Part shown: one piece after another, positions 1-6,736 of the stretch | Numbering within the stretch: position 1 is the stretch's first letter | Layout: each line of letters starts with the position of its first letter | Assembly (NCBI GenBank): GCA_021823085.1 | Contig: JAKAPG010000032.1 | Span: 1-10,973, forward strand | Origin: Thermoplasmata archaeon | GTDB taxonomy: Archaea; Thermoplasmatota; Thermoplasmata; Lutacidiplasmatales; UBA184 | DNA length: 10,973 bases | Direction: 5' to 3' | Made by a program: the position numbers and the translations under genes | The notes under the pieces: model-generated | Databases searched by the model: none | What the model was told of the DNA's origin: nothing | Seen by the model: the letters and a program-made list of their open reading frames with translations, nothing else

Positions 1-260
1 CCTCGAGATGGGTTAACCGATTTTGTCCGGAGTCATTCGGATAGAGCGGCGATGCCCGAGGATCCAGTGAGCGAACCCTGGGCTCGGGGTCGGCGGCTCA
101 CGCCCGGCCATTCTTCGGTCGGCCTCCGCTTCCGCCCCCTATACGCTCTTCGAAGCGACATCCCTCACGGAACGTCCCCGAGGTCCGTCGGAGAACGGGC
201 GGACCTGCCGGCGCCGGGCCAAGCCTTTTGTGCCGTAGCTCGGTCGGCCGACTTCGCAAC
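1..260. other. Region upstream of thrS with no convincing gene
   Basis: No reading frame here has convincing protein character. One forward frame is open from position 1 to about 525, but it runs into the thrS coding region in another frame, and its translation is rich in Arg, Pro and Ser with no recognisable motif, as expected of a shadow frame in GC-rich DNA. The only AT-rich patches are around 20-26 and at 224-230 (CCTTTTG). The second lies about 34 bases before the thrS ATG and could be a weak TATA element, but it has no good BRE. I looked for a tRNA near 30-80 on both strands and found no T-arm or cloverleaf. Confidence 0.5.
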
Positions 261-2183
261 ATGTCCACCCCAGGGCAAGTCGATGTCGCGTTGCCGGACG
301 GCCAGCACCTTTGGGTTCCGGCCGGAACGGCTGCGGGAGAAATCCTCCGGCGCTGGAACCCGAAAGATGCGGGCAAGTACCTCGCCGCGACGGTCGACGG
401 CCGGCCGACGGATCTCGAGCGGCCCGTGGATCGACCTTCAAAGCTCGCGCCGCTCACCTTCGAGGATCGCGCCGGACGCGACATCGTGCAGCACTCCGCC
501 GCCCATCTGGTGGCCAAGGCGCTGACGGAGGTCGTCCCGGGCGCCCGCCCGACGCACGGCCCACCGACCGATGAGGGGTTCTACTACGACTTCGACGTTC
601 GGCCGCTGACTTCGGAGGATCTCGATCGCATCCGATCGAGCGTCCGGATGTCGGTCGAAGCGCGGGAGCCCTTTCATCGAAAGGACGTCTCGCGCGCCGA
701 GGCGGAGTCGATGTTCGCCTCCAACCCCCACAAGCTGCGCTACCTCGCGGCGGCGAAGCCCGGCGAGTCCGTGTCCGTCTACTATACGGGAGACCGGTTC
801 GTGGACCTGTGCCGCGGCCCTCACGTCCCGGACACGGGCTGGCTCGAGGGCACGTACATCCTCGGGCATTCCGCGGTCATTTCGGAGACGTCTCCCGGCA
901 CCCCGACGCTCCAGCGCGTGCGAGGCGTGGCGTTCCCGACCCGCCACCAACTCGACGAATACCTCAAGCTGCGCAAGGAGGCGGAAGCGCGGGACCACCG
1001 GATCCTCGGTCCACGGCTGGGACTCTTCGCCTTCCTGGAGGAGATCCCCGGGTTCCCCGTCTGGCTTCCGAACGGGATGATCGTAGTCCACGAGTTAGAG
1101 CAATTCGCCCGCGAGGGGTTGCAGCGGGATGGGTACGTCGAGGTTCGGACCCCTCTCATGTTTCCCCAGACGGTCTTCGAGGAGAGCGGGCACTGGGAAC
1201 ACTACCGGGAGAACATGTTTGTCTCGACGATCGAGGGCCGAACGTTCGGATGGAAGCCGATGAACTGCCCGGGAGCTATGCTGATCTTCCGCTCGCGCGC
1301 GCGCAGTTATCGGGAACTGCCCTTGCGGCTCGCCGAGTTCGCACCTCTCCATCGCTTGGAGGCCAGCGGAACGCTCCATGGGCTGACCCGGGTACGGGAG
1401 CTGGTCCAGGACGACGCGCACCTCTTCGTGGCCGAGGAGGACGTCGTGCCCGAGATGCGAAAGCTGCTCGAGTGGGTCCGAGAAGCGTACGCGATCTTCC
1501 GGCTCGAGTACACGTACGAGCTCTCGACGCGGCCCACGGGTTCCCTGGGCGACGAGGAGGGCTGGGAGCGAGCGGAGTCCACCCTCGAGATGTTGCTCAA
1601 GGAGTCCGGTGTCCCGTACCGGGTCTCCCCGGGCGAAGGGGCGTTCTACGCTCCCAAGATCGATATTCACGTCCGCGACAGCCTCGGACGACCGTGGCAG
1701 ACGGGGACCATTCAGCTGGATTCCCAGATGCCTCGGCGCTTCCGCCTCGAGTACCAGGGCGCGGATGGCCAGATGCACACTCCGATCGTCATCCACCGTA
1801 CAATCCTTGGAACCTGGGAACGCTTCTTCGGCGTTTTCCTGGAGCACTGCGCGGGCTGTCTGCCTCCCTGGCTCGCGCCCGTCCAGGTCCGGATCTTCCC
1901 TGTGACGGAGGCCCAGGCGGCAGCGGCCCAAGGGTACGCCCACGAGCTTTCCCGCGAGGGGCTTCGGACCGAGGTTTCCGACACGAGCGAGACCCTCCCG
2001 AAGCGAATCCGCTCCGCCGAGATCGAACGGATCCCGTACATGGTGGTGATCGGGGAGAAGGAGGTCGCCGACGGCTCCGTATCGGTCCGGACCCGAGGGG
2101 AGAAGGGCGCGAGGTCGCGGTCACGGGCGGAATTTGCCGCCCACGCGACCGAGCGTGTGCGCACAAGGGCATTCGAACCCTAG
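261..2183 (+). CDS. thrS: Threonyl-tRNA synthetase, bacterial-type architecture with editing domain
   Basis: Cytoplasmic class II aminoacyl-tRNA synthetase that charges tRNA-Thr using ATP. The product has 640 residues, close to the E. coli length. Domains in order: TGS (about 5-65); the N2/SAD editing domain, with HSAAH at 78-82 and CRGPH at 184-188, which removes serine mischarged to tRNA-Thr; the catalytic core (about 245-535); and the anticodon-binding domain (about 540-640). The three zinc ligands that bind threonine are visible as C336 (MNCPG), H387 (QDDAHLF) and H512 (VIHRTILG), almost at the E. coli numbering. Motif 2 Arg is R365. The ATG at 261 is preferred because it starts just before the TGS domain; an in-frame TTG at 228 would add 11 residues without similarity. 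It appears to be transcribed alone, since hppA downstream has its own promoter. Many archaeal ThrRS carry a different N-terminal editing domain, so this bacterial form may reflect transfer. Confidence 0.96.
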   Translation: MSTPGQVDVALPDGQHLWVPAGTAAGEILRRWNPKDAGKYLAATVDGRPTDLERPVDRPSKLAPLTFEDRAGRDIVQHSAAHLVAKALTEVVPGARPTHGPPTDEGFYYDFDVRPLTSEDLDRIRSSVRMSVEAREPFHRKDVSRAEAESMFASNPHKLRYLAAAKPGESVSVYYTGDRFVDLCRGPHVPDTGWLEGTYILGHSAVISETSPGTPTLQRVRGVAFPTRHQLDEYLKLRKEAEARDHRILGPRLGLFAFLEEIPGFPVWLPNGMIVVHELEQFAREGLQRDGYVEVRTPLMFPQTVFEESGHWEHYRENMFVSTIEGRTFGWKPMNCPGAMLIFRSRARSYRELPLRLAEFAPLHRLEASGTLHGLTRVRELVQDDAHLFVAEEDVVPEMRKLLEWVREAYAIFRLEYTYELSTRPTGSLGDEEGWERAESTLEMLLKESGVPYRVSPGEGAFYAPKIDIHVRDSLGRPWQTGTIQLDSQMPRRFRLEYQGADGQMHTPIVIHRTILGTWERFFGVFLEHCAGCLPPWLAPVQVRIFPVTEAQAAAAQGYAHELSREGLRTEVSDTSETLPKRIRSAEIERIPYMVVIGEKEVADGSVSVRTRGEKGARSRSRAEFAAHATERVRTRAFEP

Positions 2184-2227
2184 CTTCCTGACGAGAAGCT
2201 GGGCGACCGGGCGCCCCTGGAGCGCGA

Positions 2228-2240
2228 CCCAAGTTTTAAA
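2228..2240 (+). promoter_or_regulatory. BRE/TATA promoter of hppA
   Basis: The run CCCAAGTTTTAAA fits the archaeal BRE plus TATA pattern, with AA at 2231-2232, two bases, then TTTAAA at 2235-2240. It is the most AT-rich patch in the 98-base gap between thrS and hppA. With a typical spacing of about 25 bases the transcript would start near 2262-2266, giving a leader of under 20 bases. That leader contains a G-rich stretch (AGGGGA, 2274-2279) just before the ATG at 2282, which may act as a weak ribosome binding site. Confidence 0.65.
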
Positions 2241-2281
2241 ACGCCGTCCCGCTACGCCACGACCGGCCGAGCAGGGGATTC

Positions 2282-4420
2282 ATGGGCGTCAGCACAGGGC
2301 AACTGGAGCTGTTGATCGTACTGGCCTCGTTGCTGGGACTCGCCTACGCCGCGGTACAGTCCATCTTCGTCCTGCGTGCGGACGAGGGCGACGAGCGGAT
2401 GAAGGAGATCTCGCGGGCGATCCGGGAAGGCGCGAACGCCTTCCTGCGCCGAGAGTATACCATCGTGTTCGTAGCCGCAGTCATTCTCGCGGTCGTCATC
2501 GCCGTTGCCTTTGGGATCACCGGCACGGGACCACGGCTCGCGGTCGGATTCCTCTTCGGGGCCTCCGGTAGCGCCCTCGCGGGCGGCGTGGGTATGTACA
2601 TCAGCGTCCGGGCGAACGTCCGAACCGCAGCCAAAGCTCGCAGCGGGGATCTCCCCGCGACGATGGCGTTCGCATTTCGCGGTGGCACGGTCACCGGGCT
2701 CAGTGTCGCCGGCCTCGCCCTCCTCGAGCTCGTCGTGTTCTACTGGGCCTTCAACGGCAACGTCCTCGACATGGTCGGGCTTCTCTTCGGAGCATCCCTG
2801 ATGAGCCTCTTCGCTCGCGTCGGCGGTGGGATCTACACGAAGGGGGCCGACGTCGGGGCGGACATCGTGGGCAAGGTCGAGGCGGGGATCCCCGAGGACG
2901 ACCCGCGCAACCCTGCGGTCATCGCGGACAACGTAGGGGACAACGTCGGCGACTGCGCGGGAATGGCAGCCGACCTCTTCGAAACGTACGTCGTCACCGC
3001 GGTCAGCGCGATGCTCCTCGCCTATCTGATCGCAGGCTACGCGGTCACGGGATCGAGCACGCCCTTCGCAATCCTCTTCCCGAACGCGATCCTGTTCCCC
3101 CTCGCCATCTGCGCGTGGGCGATCGTCGCGACCCTCGTAGGAATCGCCTTTGTCCGGATGCGGCCCGGCGGCACGATCATGGGCGGGCTGTACCGCGGCC
3201 TGATCGCGACGACCGTGATCGGGATCGTCGGGTTCTACGTTCTCGACTACTTCCTCATGGGATCGAACTGGGGAATCTTCGTGGCGGCGGTCCTCGGACT
3301 GGTCGTCATGATCCTCATCGTCGTCGCGACGGATTACTATACCGGGAACTACGGCCCGGTCAAGCGCATCGCCGAAGCCTCTCAATCCGGCGCGGGACCG
3401 ACGGTCATCACCGGCCTCTCCGTAGGTCTTCAGGCGACCTGGATCAGCGGGATCGTCATCGTGTCGGCGACCCTGATCTCGTTCGTCGCGGTCGGCTGGA
3501 TGGGCTGGACGACCGCCCCCAACATCTACCTTGGGCTCTACGGCATCGGGATCGCGGCCGCGAGCATGCTCGCGGTCACGGGAATGATCATCTCGATCGA
3601 CGCGTTCGGCCCGATCACGGACAACGCGGGCGGCATCGCCGAGATGGCCGAGCTCCCTGAGGCGGCCCGCAAGGTGACCGACCCGCTCGACGCGGTCGGG
3701 AACACGACCAAGGCCGTGACCAAGGGCTACGCGGTCGGTTCGGCCGTTCTGGCGGCGCTCGCCCTCTTCGCGGCGTACACGTTCGCGACCGCGAGTGCCG
3801 CGGGAGATTCTTGGACGTCGTTCGTCAGCTACCTGAGCCTGACGAACCCCCTGCTCCTCGCTGGGCTGGTCGTCGGCGCGATCCTGCCGTTCTTCTTCAC
3901 GTCGTTCCTCATGAACGCCGTCGGCGTCGCCGCGCAGTCGATCGTCTTCGAAGTCCGCCGTCAGTTCCGGGAGATTGCGGGCATCCTGGAGGGGAAGGCG
4001 AAGCCGGAGTACGGGAAGTGCGTCGACATCGTCACGGTCACGGCGCTCCGGCAGCTGGCGGTTCCGGCGATCATTGGCGTCGCGACCCCGCTGATTGTCG
4101 GGTTCGTCCTCGGCCCGATCGCCCTTGCCGGGGTCCTCCTCGGCGTCATCCTTGCGGGCTTCCCTCTCGCCATCCTGATGACCACCGGCGGCGCCGCCTG
4201 GGACAACGGCAAAAAATACATCGAGTCGGGCCACTACGGTGGCAAGCACTCCGACGCGCACAGGGCCGCCGTCGTCGGCGACACGGTCGGCGACGCGACC
4301 AAGGACACGGCCGGGCCCGCGATCAACCCGCTCATTAAGGTTGTGAACACGATCTCAATCCTCTTCATCGCGCTCATCGTGGCGCACTCCGTGATCGGGA
4401 TCGTCGGGTTTGGGATATAG
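2282..4420 (+). CDS. hppA: Membrane-bound H+-translocating pyrophosphatase, K+-independent type
   Basis: Integral membrane pump that hydrolyses cytoplasmic pyrophosphate and moves protons across the membrane. The product has 712 residues, within the usual range for the family, and many hydrophobic segments consistent with about 16 helices. Substrate-site motifs are all present: GADVGADIVGKVE (188-200), DNVGDNVGD (216-224), the acidic stretch starting DAFGPITDNAGG (440-451), and the C-terminal GKKYIESG to GDTVGD segment (643-671). The motif GNTTKAVTKG has Lys at 477 and Thr at 480. In this family Lys and Thr at these two positions mark K+-independent enzymes, which pump H+; K+-dependent enzymes, including the Na+ pumps, have Ala at the first position. 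One oddity is GDATKDT at 670-676, where most family members have GDP(F/L)KDT. The gene has its own promoter and faces the convergent gene at 4551-4913 across 130 bases with no clear terminator. Confidence 0.97.
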   Translation: MGVSTGQLELLIVLASLLGLAYAAVQSIFVLRADEGDERMKEISRAIREGANAFLRREYTIVFVAAVILAVVIAVAFGITGTGPRLAVGFLFGASGSALAGGVGMYISVRANVRTAAKARSGDLPATMAFAFRGGTVTGLSVAGLALLELVVFYWAFNGNVLDMVGLLFGASLMSLFARVGGGIYTKGADVGADIVGKVEAGIPEDDPRNPAVIADNVGDNVGDCAGMAADLFETYVVTAVSAMLLAYLIAGYAVTGSSTPFAILFPNAILFPLAICAWAIVATLVGIAFVRMRPGGTIMGGLYRGLIATTVIGIVGFYVLDYFLMGSNWGIFVAAVLGLVVMILIVVATDYYTGNYGPVKRIAEASQSGAGPTVITGLSVGLQATWISGIVIVSATLISFVAVGWMGWTTAPNIYLGLYGIGIAAASMLAVTGMIISIDAFGPITDNAGGIAEMAELPEAARKVTDPLDAVGNTTKAVTKGYAVGSAVLAALALFAAYTFATASAAGDSWTSFVSYLSLTNPLLLAGLVVGAILPFFFTSFLMNAVGVAAQSIVFEVRRQFREIAGILEGKAKPEYGKCVDIVTVTALRQLAVPAIIGVATPLIVGFVLGPIALAGVLLGVILAGFPLAILMTTGGAAWDNGKKYIESGHYGGKHSDAHRAAVVGDTVGDATKDTAGPAINPLIKVVNTISILFIALIVAHSVIGIVGFGI

Positions 4421-4550
4421 TACGAACCGACGCCGGACCCGTGCGATCCATCGGTCCCGGCCGCTCGGCGATCCGACCGCGACGGCCGGCCCTGCCGATC
4501 GAGGGGACCCCGGCTCGCGGGGCCACGGGACGCCCGCTCGTCGATCGGGT

Positions 4551-4913
4551 CTACGCGTAATGGCTGAGGCTCGCGCGTTCCTTTGCCGACTCGCCGCGCT
4601 CGGTGCCCCGCTCCTCGCGGCGCTTCTCCCGGTCGCACTCCTCTTCGGTGACCCAGGAAAGCTGCACGTCCTCGGGATGGTCGTGGGCGATGAACACGCC
4701 CGCCTCGAATGCGCTCGACAATAACTCTTCGAGGTTGTCGGCATCGTTTCCCTCGAGCCGGCCGGCCAGCCGCCAGTACCAGTCCGGCGCCTTGCCCGCG
4801 GCTTGCAGATACTCGGTGATGAGATCGTAGATCGCGGTCCGGGAGTCGGTCAGCCGCACGTGCAGGTGGCGGTCGTGGTCGTCCGCTGGGGCGTCGAGGG
4901 GAACGTTCGCCAT
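4551..4913 (-). CDS. Unrecognised small charged protein, 120 residues
   Basis: I do not recognise this protein. It is judged real because its translation looks natural while the overlapping frames are Arg/Pro/Ser-rich, and because a TATA-like box sits 28 bases before its ATG. The N-terminus (1-20) is rich in Asp and His (DDHDRHLHVR at 11-20). The middle (24-75) looks helical, with DWYWRLAGRLEG at 44-55 and an acidic, leucine-rich helix around 57-72. Then comes AGVFIAHDHPEDVQLSWV (71-88), probably beta strands, and a highly charged tail (89-115) rich in Glu, Arg and Lys. No signal peptide or membrane span is seen, so it is probably cytoplasmic. It is transcribed alone, divergent from the gene at 5005 and convergent with hppA. 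The His/Asp clusters could bind metal, but nothing proves it. Confidence 0.75.
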   Translation of the reverse strand: MANVPLDAPADDHDRHLHVRLTDSRTAIYDLITEYLQAAGKAPDWYWRLAGRLEGNDADNLEELLSSAFEAGVFIAHDHPEDVQLSWVTEEECDREKRREERGTERGESAKERASLSHYA

Positions 4914-4937
4914 TGGACCGTTCGATGCAAGAGGCCC

Positions 4938-4946
4938 GCTTAAGCT
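4938..4946. promoter_or_regulatory. Palindromic TATA-like box between divergent genes
   Basis: GCTTAAGC, followed by T, is the only AT-rich core in the 91-base gap between the two divergent small genes. Read on the minus strand it is centred about 28 bases before the ATG at 4913, the spacing of a leaderless archaeal promoter. Because the core is a perfect palindrome it could also direct transcription rightward toward the gene at 5005, which would then have a leader of roughly 35-40 bases. The BRE side is poor in both directions, so the rightward role is only a possibility. Confidence 0.45.
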
Positions 4947-5004
4947 CCCCGCCCGCGAGCTGGGCGACCCTTCATGTGGACCGCCTCCATGCTCCTGTAC
5001 GCCG

Positions 5005-5421
5005 ATGATGCCCTCACCCCGGCCGACCCGCCCCCCGCCCCCGCCGCCTTCGACGGGGGAGGCCGCGGCCCCGAACGCCCGCTACGTGTACCTCGTCGCC
5101 CGCCTTCGAAACCGACAGATCACCATGGAAGAGGCGACGGAGCTGTTCGGACTGATGGACGAGACGGTTCGAGTGCTCCGGGCCGCGGCGGCCGCACGCG
5201 TGCTCGCGCCGGTGCCACCCCCACCCCGGACCGAAGCGAAGCCCACGCCCGCGGCGCCCGCGCCCGTGGCGATGGGGGGTATGACGAGCGACGACATGCT
5301 CGCTGCCGGCATCCTCCTGATCGGAGCCGGTGCGGGCGTCAGCGCCGCGCTGCGCGAGCGCTCGAAGTCCGGACCTCGAGAGTCCTCTCCTTCCGGTGCT
5401 CCTTCCGATACTCGCACCTAG
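5005..5421 (+). CDS. Small Pro-rich protein with one probable membrane span, first gene of the mre11-rad50 operon
   Basis: I do not recognise the family. The product has 138 residues: a Pro/Ala-rich N-terminus (3-23, with six consecutive prolines at 10-15); a well-formed helical region (26-64) starting RYVYLVARLRNRQITMEEA; a second Pro/Ala linker (68-88); a hydrophobic Gly-rich segment (98-116, MLAAGILLIGAGAGVSAAL) followed by basic residues RERSK, suited to one membrane span with the positive end inside; and a Ser/Pro-rich tail. There is no N-terminal signal peptide. The start is either of two adjacent ATG codons (5005, 5008), and no clear ribosome binding site precedes them. The gene ends 16 bases before mre11 and its tail holds no sign of an independent promoter for mre11, so co-transcription is likely. 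The pattern suggests a membrane-anchored adaptor, but its link with DNA repair rests on gene order only. Confidence 0.75.
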   Translation: MMPSPRPTRPPPPPPSTGEAAAPNARYVYLVARLRNRQITMEEATELFGLMDETVRVLRAAAAARVLAPVPPPPRTEAKPTPAAPAPVAMGGMTSDDMLAAGILLIGAGAGVSAALRERSKSGPRESSPSGAPSDTRT

Positions 5422-5427
5422 TGGCCC

Positions 5428-5433
5428 AAGGAG
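5428..5433 (+). promoter_or_regulatory. Ribosome binding site fixing the mre11 start
   Basis: AAGGAG lies four bases before the GTG at 5438. It supports starting Mre11 there, not at the upstream in-frame ATG at 5330, which would add 36 Ser/Pro/Leu-rich residues overlapping the preceding gene. From the GTG, the conserved nuclease motif begins after only a few residues, as in known Mre11 proteins. Confidence 0.65.
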
Positions 5434-5437
5434 CGCC

Positions 5438-6724
5438 GTGACCCGGGACCCGTTCGTCTTCGCTCACCTCGCCGACGCGCATGTGGGGGCTTGGCCCCGC
5501 CAGCCCGCCGTTCGGACCGAGCTGCGCGACAGCGTCCTGCGAGCGATCGCGCACGCCGAAGAGATTCGCGCTGAGTTCCTCCTCATCTCCGGCGACCTCT
5601 TCCACACTCCCGTGCCGGACCCGGCGGAGGCGGCTCCGGTGACCGCGGCGCTCCGTCGCCTCGTCGACGCCGGCACGCGGATCTACGCGATCTACGGCTC
5701 GCACGACTACGTCGCGCACAAGACCAGCTGGCTCGATGTGCTCGCCGAGGCCGGTGTCTTCGTTCGTGTCGCTCCCGAAAGCGTTCGTTCCGAGGGGACC
5801 CGGTGGGCCCTTCCCTACCTCGTGGACGAACCGACCGGAGCGGTCATCGCCGGCATCTCGGGCCGTTCCCACGGATTGGACCGCGAGTACTTCCGCGCGG
5901 TCGACTCCGAAGCATTCCGAGGCGCCCCGGGATTCCACGTCTTCCAGTTCCACGCGGCGGTGGAGGACTACCTTCCCGAGAACTTGCGCGGGAAGATCCA
6001 CGGAATCCTGCGCTCGGACCTTCCCGGAGGCTGCCAGTACTACGCCGGGGGCCATATCCACGTACCGTACGAGGGCGAAGGGCCCGAAGGGGGCCTCCTC
6101 GTGAATCCCGGTACGATCTTCGGGACCAGTATCTCCGATCTCGACGCGCAACGGACCTACCAGGGCCGTCACGGTCTCGCGGTAGTTCACGTCGCCCATG
6201 GGAAGCCCCGACTGTCCTACTTCGATGCCTGCCGACCGTCGGTGAGCCGGGAGGATGCGATCGTGGTCACGGCTCGGACCAGGGAGGAGCTGCGCGAACT
6301 GATCCTCGCTCGGGGCCGAGCGGCCGCCCCGGCGTCTGCCGGCCGTCCGGCCGCCGTCCGTTTGGACGGGGACCTCGGCGAGCGCTCGTTCGCCGAGCTC
6401 GGGATCTCCGAGGCGACAGCGGCGGCCCGAGCGGCGGGGGTCCCCGTTGAGGTCCTGATCGGGGATATCCGCCAATCGGAGTCCGTGGGCGGATCGGTCC
6501 AAAGCGAGAGCGAGATCGAGCGCGAGGAGTTCGAACGCCTGAGCGAACAAGCCACCGACGAGACTCCCTGGGTTCGGGGAGCGGAGGGTCGGGCGACGCT
6601 GCGCGAGCTTCTGCACGAGCTCGGCACGCCGCGAGGCGATGGAGAGGCCGCCGCCGACTACCTGGAGGCCCGTCGGGCGGGAGCGTTGCGGATCCTGAAC
6701 GTGCGCCGGCCCGGTCCTCGTTAG
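5438..6724 (+). CDS. mre11: DNA double-strand-break repair nuclease Mre11
   Basis: Calcineurin-like metallophosphoesterase that, with Rad50, trims and resects DNA ends. The product has 428 residues from the GTG start, a normal archaeal length. The two-metal active site can be read in order: D13 and H15 (LADAHVG), D53 (SGDLFH), S88-H89-D90 (GSHD), H172 (QFHAA), and H206 and H208 (GGHIH), matching Pyrococcus furiosus Mre11 almost residue for residue. VNPGTI at 222-227 closes the phosphoesterase domain. Residues from about 230 form the capping domain, and the charged helices at 357-372 and 385-395 are the likely Rad50-binding region. The oddity is Ser at 88 where most Mre11 proteins have the metal-bridging Asn of GNHD. 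It follows the small membrane-protein gene by 16 bases and precedes rad50 by 12. A bacterial-like SbcD is the alternative name, but the archaeal setting and the Rad50 partner favour Mre11. Confidence 0.93.
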   Translation: MTRDPFVFAHLADAHVGAWPRQPAVRTELRDSVLRAIAHAEEIRAEFLLISGDLFHTPVPDPAEAAPVTAALRRLVDAGTRIYAIYGSHDYVAHKTSWLDVLAEAGVFVRVAPESVRSEGTRWALPYLVDEPTGAVIAGISGRSHGLDREYFRAVDSEAFRGAPGFHVFQFHAAVEDYLPENLRGKIHGILRSDLPGGCQYYAGGHIHVPYEGEGPEGGLLVNPGTIFGTSISDLDAQRTYQGRHGLAVVHVAHGKPRLSYFDACRPSVSREDAIVVTARTREELRELILARGRAAAPASAGRPAAVRLDGDLGERSFAELGISEATAAARAAGVPVEVLIGDIRQSESVGGSVQSESEIEREEFERLSEQATDETPWVRGAEGRATLRELLHELGTPRGDGEAAADYLEARRAGALRILNVRRPGPR

Positions 6725-6729
6725 GGGGT
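6723..6729 (+). promoter_or_regulatory. Ribosome binding site of rad50
   Basis: AGGGGGT overlaps the mre11 stop codon (TAG, 6722-6724) and stands seven bases before the rad50 GTG at 6737. It is a G-rich approximation to GGAGGT and supports coupled translation of the two genes. The GTG start places the P-loop at about residue 30, as expected for Rad50. Confidence 0.45.
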
Positions 6730-6736
6730 TATCTCC

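Noticed and set aside
20..80. A possible tRNA D-arm (GGATAGAGC) upstream of thrS
   Set aside because: No T-loop or matching acceptor stem can be found on either strand.
228..260. An upstream TTG start for thrS
   Set aside because: It adds 11 residues before the TGS domain with no family support, and a normal ATG stands at 261.
2165..2190. A tRNA T-arm-like string (GGGTTCGAATGCCC on the minus strand) at the end of thrS
   Set aside because: The stem does not pair correctly next to the loop, no cloverleaf surrounds it, and it lies inside coding sequence.
809..2191. A 460-codon open frame overlapping thrS in another forward frame
   Set aside because: The product is Arg/Pro/Gly-rich without domains, while the thrS frame has every expected catalytic residue.
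2252..4261. A 669-codon open frame on the strand opposite hppA
   Set aside because: Its translation is almost entirely Asp, Arg, Glu and Gly with no hydrophobic core, a mirror of the GC-rich third-position bias in hppA, which is itself a clear family member.
4421..4550. A terminator or small RNA between hppA and the convergent gene
   Set aside because: The 130 bases contain several GC-rich inverted words but no T-run, no conserved fold and no short frame with protein character; nothing could be supported.
5330..5437. An N-terminal extension of Mre11 from ATG 5330
   Set aside because: The extra 36 residues overlap the upstream gene, lack similarity, and an AAGGAG site precedes the GTG at 5438.
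4974..5441. An alternative frame starting at ATG 4974, about 32 bases from the CTTAAG box
   Set aside because: Although the promoter spacing is better than for the gene at 5005, the translation is an Arg/Gly/Pro-rich string with no structure, whereas the 5005 frame has a clear helix and membrane span.
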